DNA of 35,503 bases from Lachnospiraceae bacterium (GCA_015057635.1 SVEB01000057.1:1-35503); one strand, 5' to 3'; positions 8,103-16,271 are shown, counted from the stretch's first letter. Program-made: numbers and translations. The notes: a model not told the origin generated them from the sequence alone.

Positions 8103-8576
8103 ATGACTGAAGTGCAGGAACAATTTAGGACTCTTTTAAAACAAAACGGGCTCAAGATCACAGCCCAGCGAATCGCAATTCTTGAGGTGTTAAGCAACCG
8201 ACCGGATGAGCACCTTACTGCGGAAGAAATATATGACTGTGTGAAGGATATGTATCCTGAAATCGGTCTGGCAACTGTTTACCGAACCATTCAGGTTCTG
8301 TCAGACCTAAAGCTTATTGACAAATTAAATCTGGACGATGGATACGTTCGATATGAAATTGGAAGTGAGAGTAAGGAACATTGCGGCCATCATCATCATC
8401 ATCACTTGATTTGTCTTGATTGTGGAAAGGTTCTCACGTTTCAGGATGATCTTTTAGAGAATTTAGAGCATCGAATCAAAGAAACGATGGACTTTGAGGT
8501 AGTTGACCATGAAGTAAAACTTTATGGAGTATGCAGCGACTGTAAGAAGTTAAGAGAAAAGAACAAGAAAGAATAA
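8103..8576 (+). CDS. Fur-family metal-dependent transcriptional regulator
   Basis: The product has a winged-helix DNA-binding half (RIAILEVLSN...EIYDCV...IGLATVYRTIQVLSDLKLI) and a C-terminal metal-binding half. In that half the usual HHDH segment has become CGHHHHHHLICLDCGK, with six consecutive histidines. A second CxxC, CSDCKK, near the end suggests a structural zinc site. Starts at 8094 (GTG) and 8097 (ATG) are possible. I chose ATG 8103 because AGGTGA at 8092-8097 is then five bases upstream. Whether it senses Fe, Zn or peroxide cannot be told from sequence. It sits between the ireB cluster and rnj. Confidence 0.9.
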   Translation: MTEVQEQFRTLLKQNGLKITAQRIAILEVLSNRPDEHLTAEEIYDCVKDMYPEIGLATVYRTIQVLSDLKLIDKLNLDDGYVRYEIGSESKEHCGHHHHHHLICLDCGKVLTFQDDLLENLEHRIKETMDFEVVDHEVKLYGVCSDCKKLREKNKKE

Positions 8577-8600
8577 TTTAAGGCAATTTCCTAACAAAAG

Positions 8601-8616
8601 CAGGTATTAATACCTG
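8601..8616. promoter_or_regulatory. Perfect 16-base palindrome between fur and rnj
   Basis: CAGGTATTAATACCTG is a perfect palindrome 58 bases before the rnj start. It has no U-tract, so a protein-binding site is as likely as a terminator. Confidence 0.4.
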
Positions 8617-8673
8617 TCTGATCATACGATGCATCACGAAATTTACATAACACTATATTTTGGAGGTGCAATT

Positions 8674-10794
8674 TTGAGAGGAAAAGAAAGTAATAACGAA
8701 GTAAATACAGATTTAAACGCTCCTGCTCCTGTTATGGAAGCAGTGAACGCTGAAGGTAATAAAGAAGCAAAAAAAGACAATGGTGAAACTGTACAAGCGG
8801 AAAGAAAGTCTCGTCCTGCAAGAAAGCCAAGAACAGGACGCAAGCCGGCAGAAGGAAAAACAAAAGCAAAATCAGAAAAGGCAGCAGAAGGAAGTGTGAA
8901 TGCAGCCGCTATTTCTGAACAGCCAGAGACAGCAAAAAAGGCGAACGCAGAAAAGACAGAACGTAAGCCAAAATCCGACCGTCCATGTAATGCGGGAGGA
9001 AGAGCACCACGTCCTCAGAATCGTCCGGTGAAGAAGGAAGGCATCGCATTCCGTCCGGAAGTTATGAAAAAACCGGTAGCGGTGAATGCAGCGGCTTCAG
9101 TGGATTCTGAACTTACTGTTGTTGTAGAGCAGGAAACAGAGAAGAAGCCAGCAGTTAAGATTATCCCTTTAGGCGGATTAGAACAGATCGGTATGAATAT
9201 CACAGCTTTCGAATATGAAGACAGCATTATCGTAGTTGACTGTGGTCTTGCTTTCCCGGAAGATGAGATGCTAGGTATCGACCTTGTTATTCCGGACGTG
9301 AGTTATTTAAAAGAGAATATCAGCAAGGTAAAGGGATTTGTAATCACTCATGGTCATGAAGATCATATCGGTTCCCTTCCTTATGTATTAAGAGATATCA
9401 ATGTTCCAATTTATGCGACAAAGCTTACAATTGGCATTATTGAGAATAAGTTAAAAGAACATAACTTATTAAAGACTACAAAACGTAAAGTAATCAAATA
9501 TGGACAGTCCATCAATCTTGGATGTTTCCGTATTGAATTCATTCGTACGAACCATAGTATTTCGGATGCCGCAGCGCTTGCAATTTATACGCCAGCCGGT
9601 ATCATTGTTCATACAGGTGACTTTAAAGTAGACTATACTCCGGTATTTGGTGATGTAATAGATTTACAGAAATTTGGTGAACTTGGCAAGAAAGGTGTTC
9701 TTGCACTGATGTGTGACAGTACCAATGTAATGAGACCAGGTTTCACCATGTCAGAACGTACAGTAGGAAAGACATTTGATAATATATTTGCAGATAATCA
9801 GAAAAGCCGTATTATCGTAGCAACATTTGCTTCCAATGTAGACCGTGTACAGCAGATTATCAACTCTGCTACTAAGTTCAAGCGTAAAGTTGTAATTGAA
9901 GGACGAAGCATGGTAAATATCATTACCACAGCTACTGAACTTGGCTATATCAATATGCCTGAGAATACATTAATTGATATTGAACAGATGAAGAACTATA
10001 CCGATGATCAGCTTGTTCTGATCACAACAGGTAGCCAGGGAGAGGCGATGGCAGCATTAAGCCGTATCGCAGCATCCATTCATAAGAAAGTTTCCATTAA
10101 ACCGGGCGATACTGTAATCTTCAGTTCTACACCGGTACCTGGTAATGAAAAGAATGTAAGCAAGGTTATTAATGAACTGGCTATGAAGGGTGCAAAAGTT
10201 ATTTTCCAGGATACACACGTATCCGGACATGCATGTCAGGAAGAAATTAAGTTAATCTATGCATTAACAAAGCCGAAATATGCAATTCCAGTTCATGGTG
10301 AATACCGTCATCTTCTCTGTCATGCAGAACTTGCAGAAACAATGGGAGTGAAAAAAGACAATATTATTATACTTTCTTCCGGAGATGTATTGGAATTGTC
10401 CGAGAATCGTGGTAGAATAGTAGACAGAGTTCCAGCTCAGGGCATCTTAGTAGATGGTCTTGGTGTTGGAGACGTTGGTAATATTGTATTACGTGACAGA
10501 CAGCATTTATCAGAGAATGGTTTAATTATCGTTGTTGTGACATTAGAGAAATTCAGCAACCAGATCTTATCCGGTCCGGATATCGTATCCCGTGGTTTCG
10601 TATATGTAAGGGAAAGCGAAAACCTGATGGATGAAGCAAGAACGGTTGTGAACGATGCGCTGGATAAATGTTTAAGCAAGAACATGACTGATTGGGGCAA
10701 GATTAAGAACGAGATCAAAGACTCCTTAAGCGATTACTTATGGAAGAAGATGAAACGTAATCCTATGATTCTGCCAATCATCATGGAAGTTTAA
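8674..10794 (+). CDS. rnj: Ribonuclease J with long basic N-terminal extension
   Basis: The metallo-beta-lactamase/beta-CASP RNase core starts near residue 160 (VKIIPLGGLEQIGMN). It contains HGHEDHIG near 226, HTGDFK, the beta-CASP motif HVSGHA near 514 and VHGEYRH near 538. RNase J is a 5'-3' exonuclease and endonuclease in mRNA decay. The start is TTG at 8674: GGAGGT at 8662-8667 is six bases upstream, whereas the ATG at 8629 lies before that site. Total length is 706 residues against about 555 for Bacillus RNase J1. The extra first 160 residues are low-complexity and rich in Ala, Lys, Glu and Arg-Lys-Pro runs. A single rnj is present here. A small MltG-like gene follows after 17 bases. Confidence 0.93.
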   Translation: MRGKESNNEVNTDLNAPAPVMEAVNAEGNKEAKKDNGETVQAERKSRPARKPRTGRKPAEGKTKAKSEKAAEGSVNAAAISEQPETAKKANAEKTERKPKSDRPCNAGGRAPRPQNRPVKKEGIAFRPEVMKKPVAVNAAASVDSELTVVVEQETEKKPAVKIIPLGGLEQIGMNITAFEYEDSIIVVDCGLAFPEDEMLGIDLVIPDVSYLKENISKVKGFVITHGHEDHIGSLPYVLRDINVPIYATKLTIGIIENKLKEHNLLKTTKRKVIKYGQSINLGCFRIEFIRTNHSISDAAALAIYTPAGIIVHTGDFKVDYTPVFGDVIDLQKFGELGKKGVLALMCDSTNVMRPGFTMSERTVGKTFDNIFADNQKSRIIVATFASNVDRVQQIINSATKFKRKVVIEGRSMVNIITTATELGYINMPENTLIDIEQMKNYTDDQLVLITTGSQGEAMAALSRIAASIHKKVSIKPGDTVIFSSTPVPGNEKNVSKVINELAMKGAKVIFQDTHVSGHACQEEIKLIYALTKPKYAIPVHGEYRHLLCHAELAETMGVKKDNIIILSSGDVLELSENRGRIVDRVPAQGILVDGLGVGDVGNIVLRDRQHLSENGLIIVVVTLEKFSNQILSGPDIVSRGFVYVRESENLMDEARTVVNDALDKCLSKNMTDWGKIKNEIKDSLSDYLWKKMKRNPMILPIIMEV

Positions 10795-10811
10795 AGATTC
10801 GAGGTAGATTT

Positions 10812-11222
10812 ATGGAAAAATCCACGACAGGAAATGCAGTTTTAAAGATAACTGGGACTATATTACGCTGGATGCTCAATATTTTATTTTATGTCGTTGT
10901 TGTGTTCGTAATTGTGAAAGCTGGAACCTACGCCTATAACTTCTCCTTTGAAGTATTTGGATCGGTTGCCGTGGAAGCAGAACCTGGCAGGGATGTTGAA
11001 TTCCAGATTTTAAAAGGGGAATCAACAATGGATATAGCAAATAAACTGGAAGTGAGTAAGCTGATTACAGATAAGTATTCTTTTTATACAAAAACAAAGC
11101 TAAAAGAATATGATATTATGCCAGGAACTTTTATTTTGAACACGTCGATGGATTATGACGAGATATTAAGTGTAATCACAGATATCAAGAATTCAATTGC
11201 AGAAGAAGTAGCAGTAGAATAA
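10812..11222 (+). CDS. Short MltG/YceG-like membrane protein without catalytic domain
   Basis: The 136-residue product has one N-terminal membrane segment (about residues 15-38). After it comes a region resembling the LysM-like N-terminal part of the endolytic transglycosylase MltG: LKGESTMDIANKLEVSKLI, then IMPGTFILNTSMDYDEIL. The large catalytic domain of MltG (about 350 residues in full) is missing, and the frame ends cleanly after a Glu/Ala-rich tail. Its position before trmR and trhP matches Bacillus yrrL (mltG), so it is probably a reduced descendant of that gene. Whether it still binds glycan strands is unknown. A strong terminator follows. Confidence 0.7.
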   Translation: MEKSTTGNAVLKITGTILRWMLNILFYVVVVFVIVKAGTYAYNFSFEVFGSVAVEAEPGRDVEFQILKGESTMDIANKLEVSKLITDKYSFYTKTKLKEYDIMPGTFILNTSMDYDEILSVITDIKNSIAEEVAVE

Positions 11223-11248
11223 TAAAGTATGTGTGAATAAAACAGCAT

Positions 11249-11295
11249 AACAGCAAAGATGGAGGGGAGCATAATCCCCCTCCATTTTTGCTGTT
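11249..11295. terminator. Strong bidirectional hairpin terminator
   Basis: AACAGCAAAGATGGAGGGG (11249-11267) pairs with CCCCCTCCATTTTTGCTGTT (11276-11295), including A-rich and T-rich flanks. It lies only about 20 bases before the trmR start, so trmR either depends on read-through or has a promoter hidden in this region. Confidence 0.8.
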
Positions 11296-11315
11296 AATAG
11301 AAATGGAGTTATAGA

Positions 11316-12092
11316 ATGATTGTAAATGAACAGATTTCTTCTTATATCAATTCTTTAAATACAGATATGCCGGAATATCTGATGAAGTTAGAAAAACAGG
11401 CACTGATCGATGAAGTACCGATTATCAGAAAGGATGCGCAGAATTTTTTACGTTTCCTTTTGAGAATGAAAAAGCCAAAGAGAATCTTAGAGGTAGGGAC
11501 TGCAGTAGGCTTCTCAGGATCGCTTTTAGCCGAGTACATGCCGGAAGATTGCACCATTACTACCATCGAAAAAGTACCGATTCGTGTAACGGAAGCGAAA
11601 AAAAACTTGTCTAATTCGCCAAAAGCTGATAAAATCACATTGCTGATAGGTGATGCGATGGATGTCTTACGAGCACTCAACGGGAAAGCAGAGGGAAGCT
11701 TCGAAGAGATTTATTATCCAGGCACAAGACAATCAGTCAAAGGACAAGGCAGTAACAGTGATGTGGAAAACGTCAGTGATGAACTTCCAGAGGAATTAAA
11801 GCAGCCATACGACTTCATTTTTATGGATGCAGCGAAGGGCCAATATATGAATTTCCTGCCTGAAATTATGGAACTTCTTCCTCTTGATGGAATGTTTATT
11901 ACCGACAATGTATTGCAAGAAGGCAGCATTGCTGGTTCCAAATATAGCGTAATACGCAGAGATCGAACCATTCATACAAGAATGAGAGAGTACCTGTATA
12001 CTCTCACACACACAGATGAGTTAGATACGGTTGTTCTTCCGGTAGGGGATGGAATCACATTATGTACACGGATTAAGAAGGACGAGCGTTAA
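11316..12092 (+). CDS. trmR: tRNA 5-hydroxyuridine methyltransferase TrmR (YrrM-like)
   Basis: This class I SAM-dependent O-methyltransferase carries ILEVGTAVGFSGSLLAEYMP (SAM motif I) and YDFIFMDAAKGQYMNFLPE (motif with metal-binding Asp). In Bacillus TrmR methylates 5-hydroxyuridine at position 34 of tRNA to 5-methoxyuridine. The next gene encodes the U32-family hydroxylation protein, so the two steps are encoded together. The protein is 258 residues, longer than the usual 210-220. The extra length is mostly a hydrophilic insert at about residues 120-160, between the DAMDVL and YDFIFMD motifs. The ribosome binding site is TGGAG, seven bases before the ATG. Confidence 0.85.
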   Translation: MIVNEQISSYINSLNTDMPEYLMKLEKQALIDEVPIIRKDAQNFLRFLLRMKKPKRILEVGTAVGFSGSLLAEYMPEDCTITTIEKVPIRVTEAKKNLSNSPKADKITLLIGDAMDVLRALNGKAEGSFEEIYYPGTRQSVKGQGSNSDVENVSDELPEELKQPYDFIFMDAAKGQYMNFLPEIMELLPLDGMFITDNVLQEGSIAGSKYSVIRRDRTIHTRMREYLYTLTHTDELDTVVLPVGDGITLCTRIKKDER

Positions 12093-12192
12093 GCTTGACT
12101 TTATAAAGAATAGAAAGGTCTCGTAAACTTTTCTATTGATAATAAGTGTTCTTCATTCTGTGTGAAGGAAATGCAGGACAGTCAAAGGAAAA

Positions 12193-12214
12193 ATAAGAAA
12201 CATACGTTTCTTAT
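12193..12214. promoter_or_regulatory. Hairpin just upstream of the trhP ribosome binding site
   Basis: ATAAGAAAC, a four-base loop and GTTTCTTAT form a perfect nine-base-pair stem. It ends about three bases before the AGGAGG of trhP. It could modulate translation initiation or serve as a protein-binding palindrome. Confidence 0.45.
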
Positions 12215-12228
12215 GACAGGAGGAAAAG

Positions 12229-13530
12229 ATGGATTATATTAAGAAACCGGAGTTATTAATCCCGGCAAGCAATTTAGAAGTATTAAAGACAGCTGTAATT
12301 TATGGTGCGGATGCTGTTTATATCGGTGGCGAGATGTATGGTCTTCGTGCGAAGGCAAAGAACTTCTCCAAAGAAGATATGATCGAAGGTATCAAGTTTG
12401 CTCATGAACATGGCAAGAAAGTATATGTAACTGCGAATATCACAGCTCATAACCGTGACTTAAAGGGCATAGAAGAATACTTTAAAGAATTAAAGGAAAT
12501 CAAGCCAGATGCGATCATTATCTCTGACCTTGGTGTATTCGATATCGCATCAGAAGTTTGTCCGGAAATCGAACGTCATATTTCCACACAGGCAAACTCT
12601 GTTAATTATAGAACTTACAACTTCTGGAAGAAGCTTGGCGCAAGCAGAGTTGTTTCCGCAAGAGAAATGTCTTTAGCGGAAATCACAGAATTACGTGCGA
12701 ATATCCCAGCTGATTTAGAAATCGAAACATTCATCCACGGCGCAATGTGTATCGCTTACTCCGGACGTTGCTTATTAAGCAACTATTTCACAGGAAGAGA
12801 TGCAAACCTTGGTGCATGTACTCATGCATGTCGTTGGAAATATCATGTAGTAGAAGAAACTCGTCCGAATGAATTCCTTCCGGTGTTTGAAAATGAGCGC
12901 GGAACTTATATCTTCAACTCCAAGGATTTATGTATGATCGAATACGTTCCTGAAATCGTAAAAGCGGGCATCAACAGCTTAAAGGTAGAAGGCAGAATGA
13001 AGACAGCTCTTTATGTTGCTTCCGTAGCAAGAACTTACCGTAGAGCAATCGATGATTTCTTTGAATCTGAAGAAAAATATAAAGCAAACTTAGATTACTA
13101 CCGTGAAGAAATCGCAAAATGTACTTACCGTCAGTACACAACTGGTTTCTTCTTCGATAAGCCTAAGGCAGATGCTCAGATTTACGATAACAATACTTAC
13201 ATTAAGAACTACACTTATTTAGGTACTGTTAGAAGCGTAAAAGACGGCATCAGCGAATTAGAACAGCGTAATAAATTCTGCGTTGGTGATGAATTAGAAG
13301 TTATGAAGCCTAACGGAGATAACTTAATGGTAACTGTTAAGAGCATTGTGGATGAAAACGGCAACCAGATGGAAAGCTGTCCACACCCACAGCAGAAAAT
13401 CTTCGTTGATTTCGGCGTAGCTCTTGAAGAGTACGATATCATCCGCCGCAAAGAAAGCAACGATTCCCCAATCAACACCCACGACCTCACAGACTCAGGC
13501 TCCTGCTCCTCAGAATGCAGCTGCAAGTAG
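12229..13530 (+). CDS. trhP: U32 peptidase-family tRNA hydroxylation protein TrhP
   Basis: The 433-residue protein has the U32 signature region ETFIHGAMCIAYSGRC. Four cysteines at about C174, C181, C197 and C201 have the spacing of the Fe-S-binding cysteines of TrhP/RlhA proteins. In Bacillus, YrrN and YrrO (TrhP1 and TrhP2) use prephenate to make 5-hydroxyuridine 34 in tRNA, which TrmR then methylates. Only one subunit-type gene is seen here. Automated annotation often calls such genes collagenase or U32 protease; the TrmR neighbour favours tRNA modification. The C-terminal tail is Ser/Cys-rich (SGSCSSECSCK). The giant hairpin element A begins 16 bases after the stop codon. Confidence 0.87.
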   Translation: MDYIKKPELLIPASNLEVLKTAVIYGADAVYIGGEMYGLRAKAKNFSKEDMIEGIKFAHEHGKKVYVTANITAHNRDLKGIEEYFKELKEIKPDAIIISDLGVFDIASEVCPEIERHISTQANSVNYRTYNFWKKLGASRVVSAREMSLAEITELRANIPADLEIETFIHGAMCIAYSGRCLLSNYFTGRDANLGACTHACRWKYHVVEETRPNEFLPVFENERGTYIFNSKDLCMIEYVPEIVKAGINSLKVEGRMKTALYVASVARTYRRAIDDFFESEEKYKANLDYYREEIAKCTYRQYTTGFFFDKPKADAQIYDNNTYIKNYTYLGTVRSVKDGISELEQRNKFCVGDELEVMKPNGDNLMVTVKSIVDENGNQMESCPHPQQKIFVDFGVALEEYDIIRRKESNDSPINTHDLTDSGSCSSECSCK

Positions 13531-13546
13531 TCCTTCGGATTAAGTA

Positions 13547-13786
13547 TATGGCAAACGCAGTCCCCCTAGGGCACGGCGGGCAATAGGTTACCAATGTTCG
13601 GACGCAGGCTCGGACAAAAAGGGGCGGGTATCTTCGACTATCAGACAGGAAAGCACTGTCTGCTATTCGAAGATACCCGCCCCTTTTTGTTCGCCCTGAG
13701 CCGGACATTCGGTAACCTATTGCCCGCCGTGCCCTAGGGGGACTGCGTTTGCCATAGCGATGCGTTTCTGCGAAACGCATCGCTAT
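13547..13786 (+). repeat. Giant hairpin element A (3' of trhP)
   Basis: A 46-base outer arm (13547-13592) is perfectly complementary to 13711-13756. Inside lie box 1 AATGTTCGGACGC (13593-13605), an inner perfect stem of 24 bp ending at 13637, an apex beginning CTATCAGACAG at 13638, the inner 3' arm ending in CCCCTTTTTG, and box 2 GAGCCGGACATTC (13698-13710). An accessory hairpin overlaps the end of the outer arm (13754-13786), with 14-base arms containing GCGATGCGTTT. The inner stem with its T5 run could act as an intrinsic terminator for trhP. Elements B and C share the boxes and apex but not the outer-stem sequence. Confidence 0.93.
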
Positions 13787-13826
13787 GACTCACTAGACTG
13801 GTGAGAGGAGAAGAAGAGGTGAACGG

Positions 13827-14021
13827 ATGATTGGGATGGGCGGACGAGCGAGATTCGGGGAATCCGCTCTGGGGAGTGAGAAAAGCATGGTAAAAAGGAT
13901 GAGAGAGGTTTGGAAAATCTGCTATGGGGAGGAAAGGAAGGAAGGAAGGAAGGAAGGAAGGAAGGAAGGAAGGAAGGATTTGTTCTCTAACAGGTATGAG
14001 GAGAACACTTGTGTTGTATAG
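13827..14021 (+). CDS. Possible small ORF containing a tetranucleotide repeat
   Basis: A 64-codon frame has a fair ribosome binding site (GAGGT at 13816-13820, six bases before the ATG). It reads through the AGGA repeat tract as repeated Glu-Gly-Arg-Lys. The product resembles nothing I recognise. It is very basic and sits in repeat-rich DNA between element A and the PL4 gene. It may be fortuitous. Confidence 0.2.
   Translation: MIGMGGRARFGESALGSEKSMVKRMREVWKICYGEERKEGRKEGRKEGRKDLFSNRYEENTCVV
13935..13978. repeat. Tetranucleotide (AGGA)11 microsatellite
   Basis: Eleven uninterrupted copies of AGGA run from 13935 to 13978. No reading frame has a stop inside the tract, since all frames cycle through Gly, Arg, Lys and Glu. 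Slippage would shift the frame of any ORF crossing it. Confidence 0.95.
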
Positions 14022-14132
14022 ATATAGTCAGCATAATATAATAAATTACAAAAAATGTAACTATATAATTGAAATAATAGTAATAATAAATTATAATAAG
14101 AAATAATCTAAGCTTTTAATAGCTAATCTGAC

Positions 14133-14186
14133 AATCAATATACTTCTTTTTAGGAATCAATATATTTCTTTTTGACAATCAATTAC
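14133..14186. repeat. 22-base tandem repeat, about 2.5 copies
   Basis: The unit AATCAATATACTTCTTTTTA plus two bases starts at 14133 and 14155, with a partial third copy from 14177. The surrounding DNA (14022-14290) is very AT-rich with no gene. A TTGACA at 14172-14177 has no convincing -10 partner. Confidence 0.75.
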
Positions 14187-14308
14187 TAAAATCCTTACAA
14201 AAAACAGAACTCAGACAATTCTAGATTTATTATTTTATAAAAACAGGGGAATACTCCGCTCTTTTTGGAGTGGTTTGTATTTAAATTTTTAGAAAGGAGG
14301 CAATATAG

Positions 14309-14338
14309 TTGGGTCTTAGTGCTTTGAATTTAAAATAG
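14309..14338 (+). CDS. Possible nine-codon leader peptide before the PL4 gene
   Basis: A strong ribosome binding site, AAAGGAGG (14293-14300), is followed after eight bases by TTG and eight further codons (Gly-Leu-Ser-Ala-Leu-Asn-Leu-Lys) before TAG. The frame ends 22 bases before the PL4 start. The site is at least as good as that of the PL4 gene itself. Upstream, ACTCC/GGAGT (14253-14271) forms a small hairpin. Translation is unproven. Confidence 0.3.
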   Translation: MGLSALNLK

Positions 14339-14360
14339 TAATTAGGAGGGTTTGATTAAG

Positions 14361-15989
14361 ATGAGAAAGTGCAGTGTATGGAAGTGGATGTTATGTATGG
14401 TTTTGATTTTATCACTTATGATATCCCCATGGATCGTCACACCATCTACGGCTTTAGCAGCAGCGATTGGTGTGAATGATAATGGGTCTACGGTTGTGGT
14501 TAATACGGGAGCAGGTTTGGTTTATACAATTAATAAATCGAATGGCGATATGACGTCATGCAAGTTAAATGGTACGGAACTTATTGGCACAAAGGCATCC
14601 CATATTAATTCCGGATTAGGTTCAGCAGATGTAACGTGGAATCAATCGCCTTCAGGGGCAACGGTTCTTATTACGGTTTCTACAGATACCCTTATTCATT
14701 ATTATGCATCAAGATATGGCGAGAATATTATTTATATGGCGACCTACATATCCGAAGAGCCGGAGATTGGATGTCTGCGTTATATTTTCCGTGGAAATGG
14801 AAACGTATTAACAAATGTTCCGACAGAATCCAATATTGTAGGTGGTACTGGGTTAGAAGGGGGACCGGATGTTTTCTATTTTTCAAATGGAGAAACGGCA
14901 TCAAAGTATTATGGAAATGAGCAGGCAAAGGATCTTACAATTAAAGGGTGTACAGGTGATGGTGTTGGCGTATTTATGGCATATGGAAATCGGGAGACAG
15001 GTATTGGCGGACCATTTTATCGAGATATTCAATTCCAGTCAGGAACAGATACCGAAATCTACAATGTTATGAATCATGCTATTGGAGCAACCGAAGATTT
15101 TCGTATGGGTTTATATGGCCCATATGCGTATGTATTTACAGATGGATCTACACCGGGTATTCCTGATTTTAGCTGGATGAGCGCACTGAATTTGGAAGGG
15201 TATGTATCAAGCAGAGGCGCGGTTGCTATAGTAGGTCTTTCGGGAATGGATCCTAATTTTGAATATACCTATGTTTTTTCCAATTCTACTGCACAATACT
15301 GGGCTACTGCAAGTTCAACAGGCTATGCAAAGTGTACGGATATGAAACCGGGTACGTATACAATGACTGTTTATAAAGGAGAGTTAAGCGTTTATACAAC
15401 AAGTGTGGATGTAACGGCAAATAAAACGACAATTTTGAATACACAGACGATTGATGGTGATCCAAGCACTACATCGACTATTTGGCGGATCGGAGAATGG
15501 GATGGCACACCTCTTGAATTTTTGAATGGATCAAATATCGCGCTTATGCATCCTTCCGATGTGCGTAATTCAAGCTGGGGACCAGTTACATATGCAGTAG
15601 GAAGTGATAGTGCTTCCAGTTTTCCAGCTGCTCAATTCCGTGCGGCAAACAGCCCTACGACAATCACCTTTGAGATGACAGCTACACAGGCAGCATCCGC
15701 ACATACAATAAATATAGGCATTACGACTGCTTATAACAATGGTCGACCGAGTGTGACGATCAATGGCACAACCCTTACATTAAAGAGTGCATCCGCCCAG
15801 CCATCATCACGTACATTAACGGTTGGTACTTATCGAGGAAATAATACCACATTTTCATGGAGTATACCGGCCTCTTATTTTGTAACTGGCACTAATACGA
15901 TTACGATTACACCTATTAGTGGGAATAGCGATCTAAGCACATATTTAAGCGCTGCTTTTGCCTATGATTGTGTGGAATTAGTAGAATAA
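14361..15989 (+). CDS. Secreted rhamnogalacturonan lyase, polysaccharide lyase family 4
   Basis: The enzyme cleaves the rhamnogalacturonan I backbone of pectin by beta-elimination. The 542-residue product has a signal peptide (about 1-36, cut near STALAAA). The catalytic domain has GGPFYRD and likely catalytic Lys182 (in ASKYYG) and His239 (in MNHAIG), matching the spaced Lys/His pair of fungal RGL4. A fibronectin III-like domain spans about 275-370. The C-terminal jelly-roll domain opens with the family signature WRIGEWDGTPLEFLN. AGGAGGG (14344-14350) lies ten bases before the ATG at 14361; the upstream in-frame TTG at 14352 is too close to it. There is no sortase motif, so the protein is probably released. 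The gene stands alone, without transporter or regulator neighbours. Confidence 0.92.
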   Translation: MRKCSVWKWMLCMVLILSLMISPWIVTPSTALAAAIGVNDNGSTVVVNTGAGLVYTINKSNGDMTSCKLNGTELIGTKASHINSGLGSADVTWNQSPSGATVLITVSTDTLIHYYASRYGENIIYMATYISEEPEIGCLRYIFRGNGNVLTNVPTESNIVGGTGLEGGPDVFYFSNGETASKYYGNEQAKDLTIKGCTGDGVGVFMAYGNRETGIGGPFYRDIQFQSGTDTEIYNVMNHAIGATEDFRMGLYGPYAYVFTDGSTPGIPDFSWMSALNLEGYVSSRGAVAIVGLSGMDPNFEYTYVFSNSTAQYWATASSTGYAKCTDMKPGTYTMTVYKGELSVYTTSVDVTANKTTILNTQTIDGDPSTTSTIWRIGEWDGTPLEFLNGSNIALMHPSDVRNSSWGPVTYAVGSDSASSFPAAQFRAANSPTTITFEMTATQAASAHTINIGITTAYNNGRPSVTINGTTLTLKSASAQPSSRTLTVGTYRGNNTTFSWSIPASYFVTGTNTITITPISGNSDLSTYLSAAFAYDCVELVE

Positions 15990-16003
15990 ATAGAACGTAA
16001 GAT

Positions 16004-16042
16004 GTATTCCTATGATATCACTTCGGTGAGTTATAGGAATAC
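16004..16042 (+). terminator. Hairpin after the PL4 gene
   Basis: GTATTCCTAT (16004-16013) pairs with ATAGGAATAC (16033-16042), with further pairing around a TTCG loop. The following CCTATTTT gives a weak U-tract. The rest of 16043-16270 shows no gene. Confidence 0.6.
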
Positions 16043-16271
16043 GTCCTATTTTAAACTGTTATAATGGTATATTTTAATACTGACGGTGCATTAAGAGATT
16101 GTATATAAAGCAATGGTAAATTTAAAGCTGCTAACGGGATTTAAGCATATACTTTATATAATTCTTTATGGAAATGAACTACCCAGTTAGTACAGGATAA
16201 GAAAAATAAAGTAAGAAAAATAAAATAAGATATTCTAACAATAGTGGACAGGGAAATGTTTATAAGATGTG

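Noticed and set aside
13487..13780. Minus-strand ORF of 97 codons over element A
   Set aside because: It lies within a perfect inverted repeat, has no family resemblance and overlaps the end of trhP.
13547..13786. Element A as an insertion sequence
   Set aside because: The 118-base interior holds no transposase and no flanking target duplication is evident; the conserved parts are internal boxes, not the ends.
14220..14350. Riboswitch ahead of the PL4 gene
   Set aside because: Only a small ACTCC/GGAGT hairpin is visible and no known aptamer core could be recognised.
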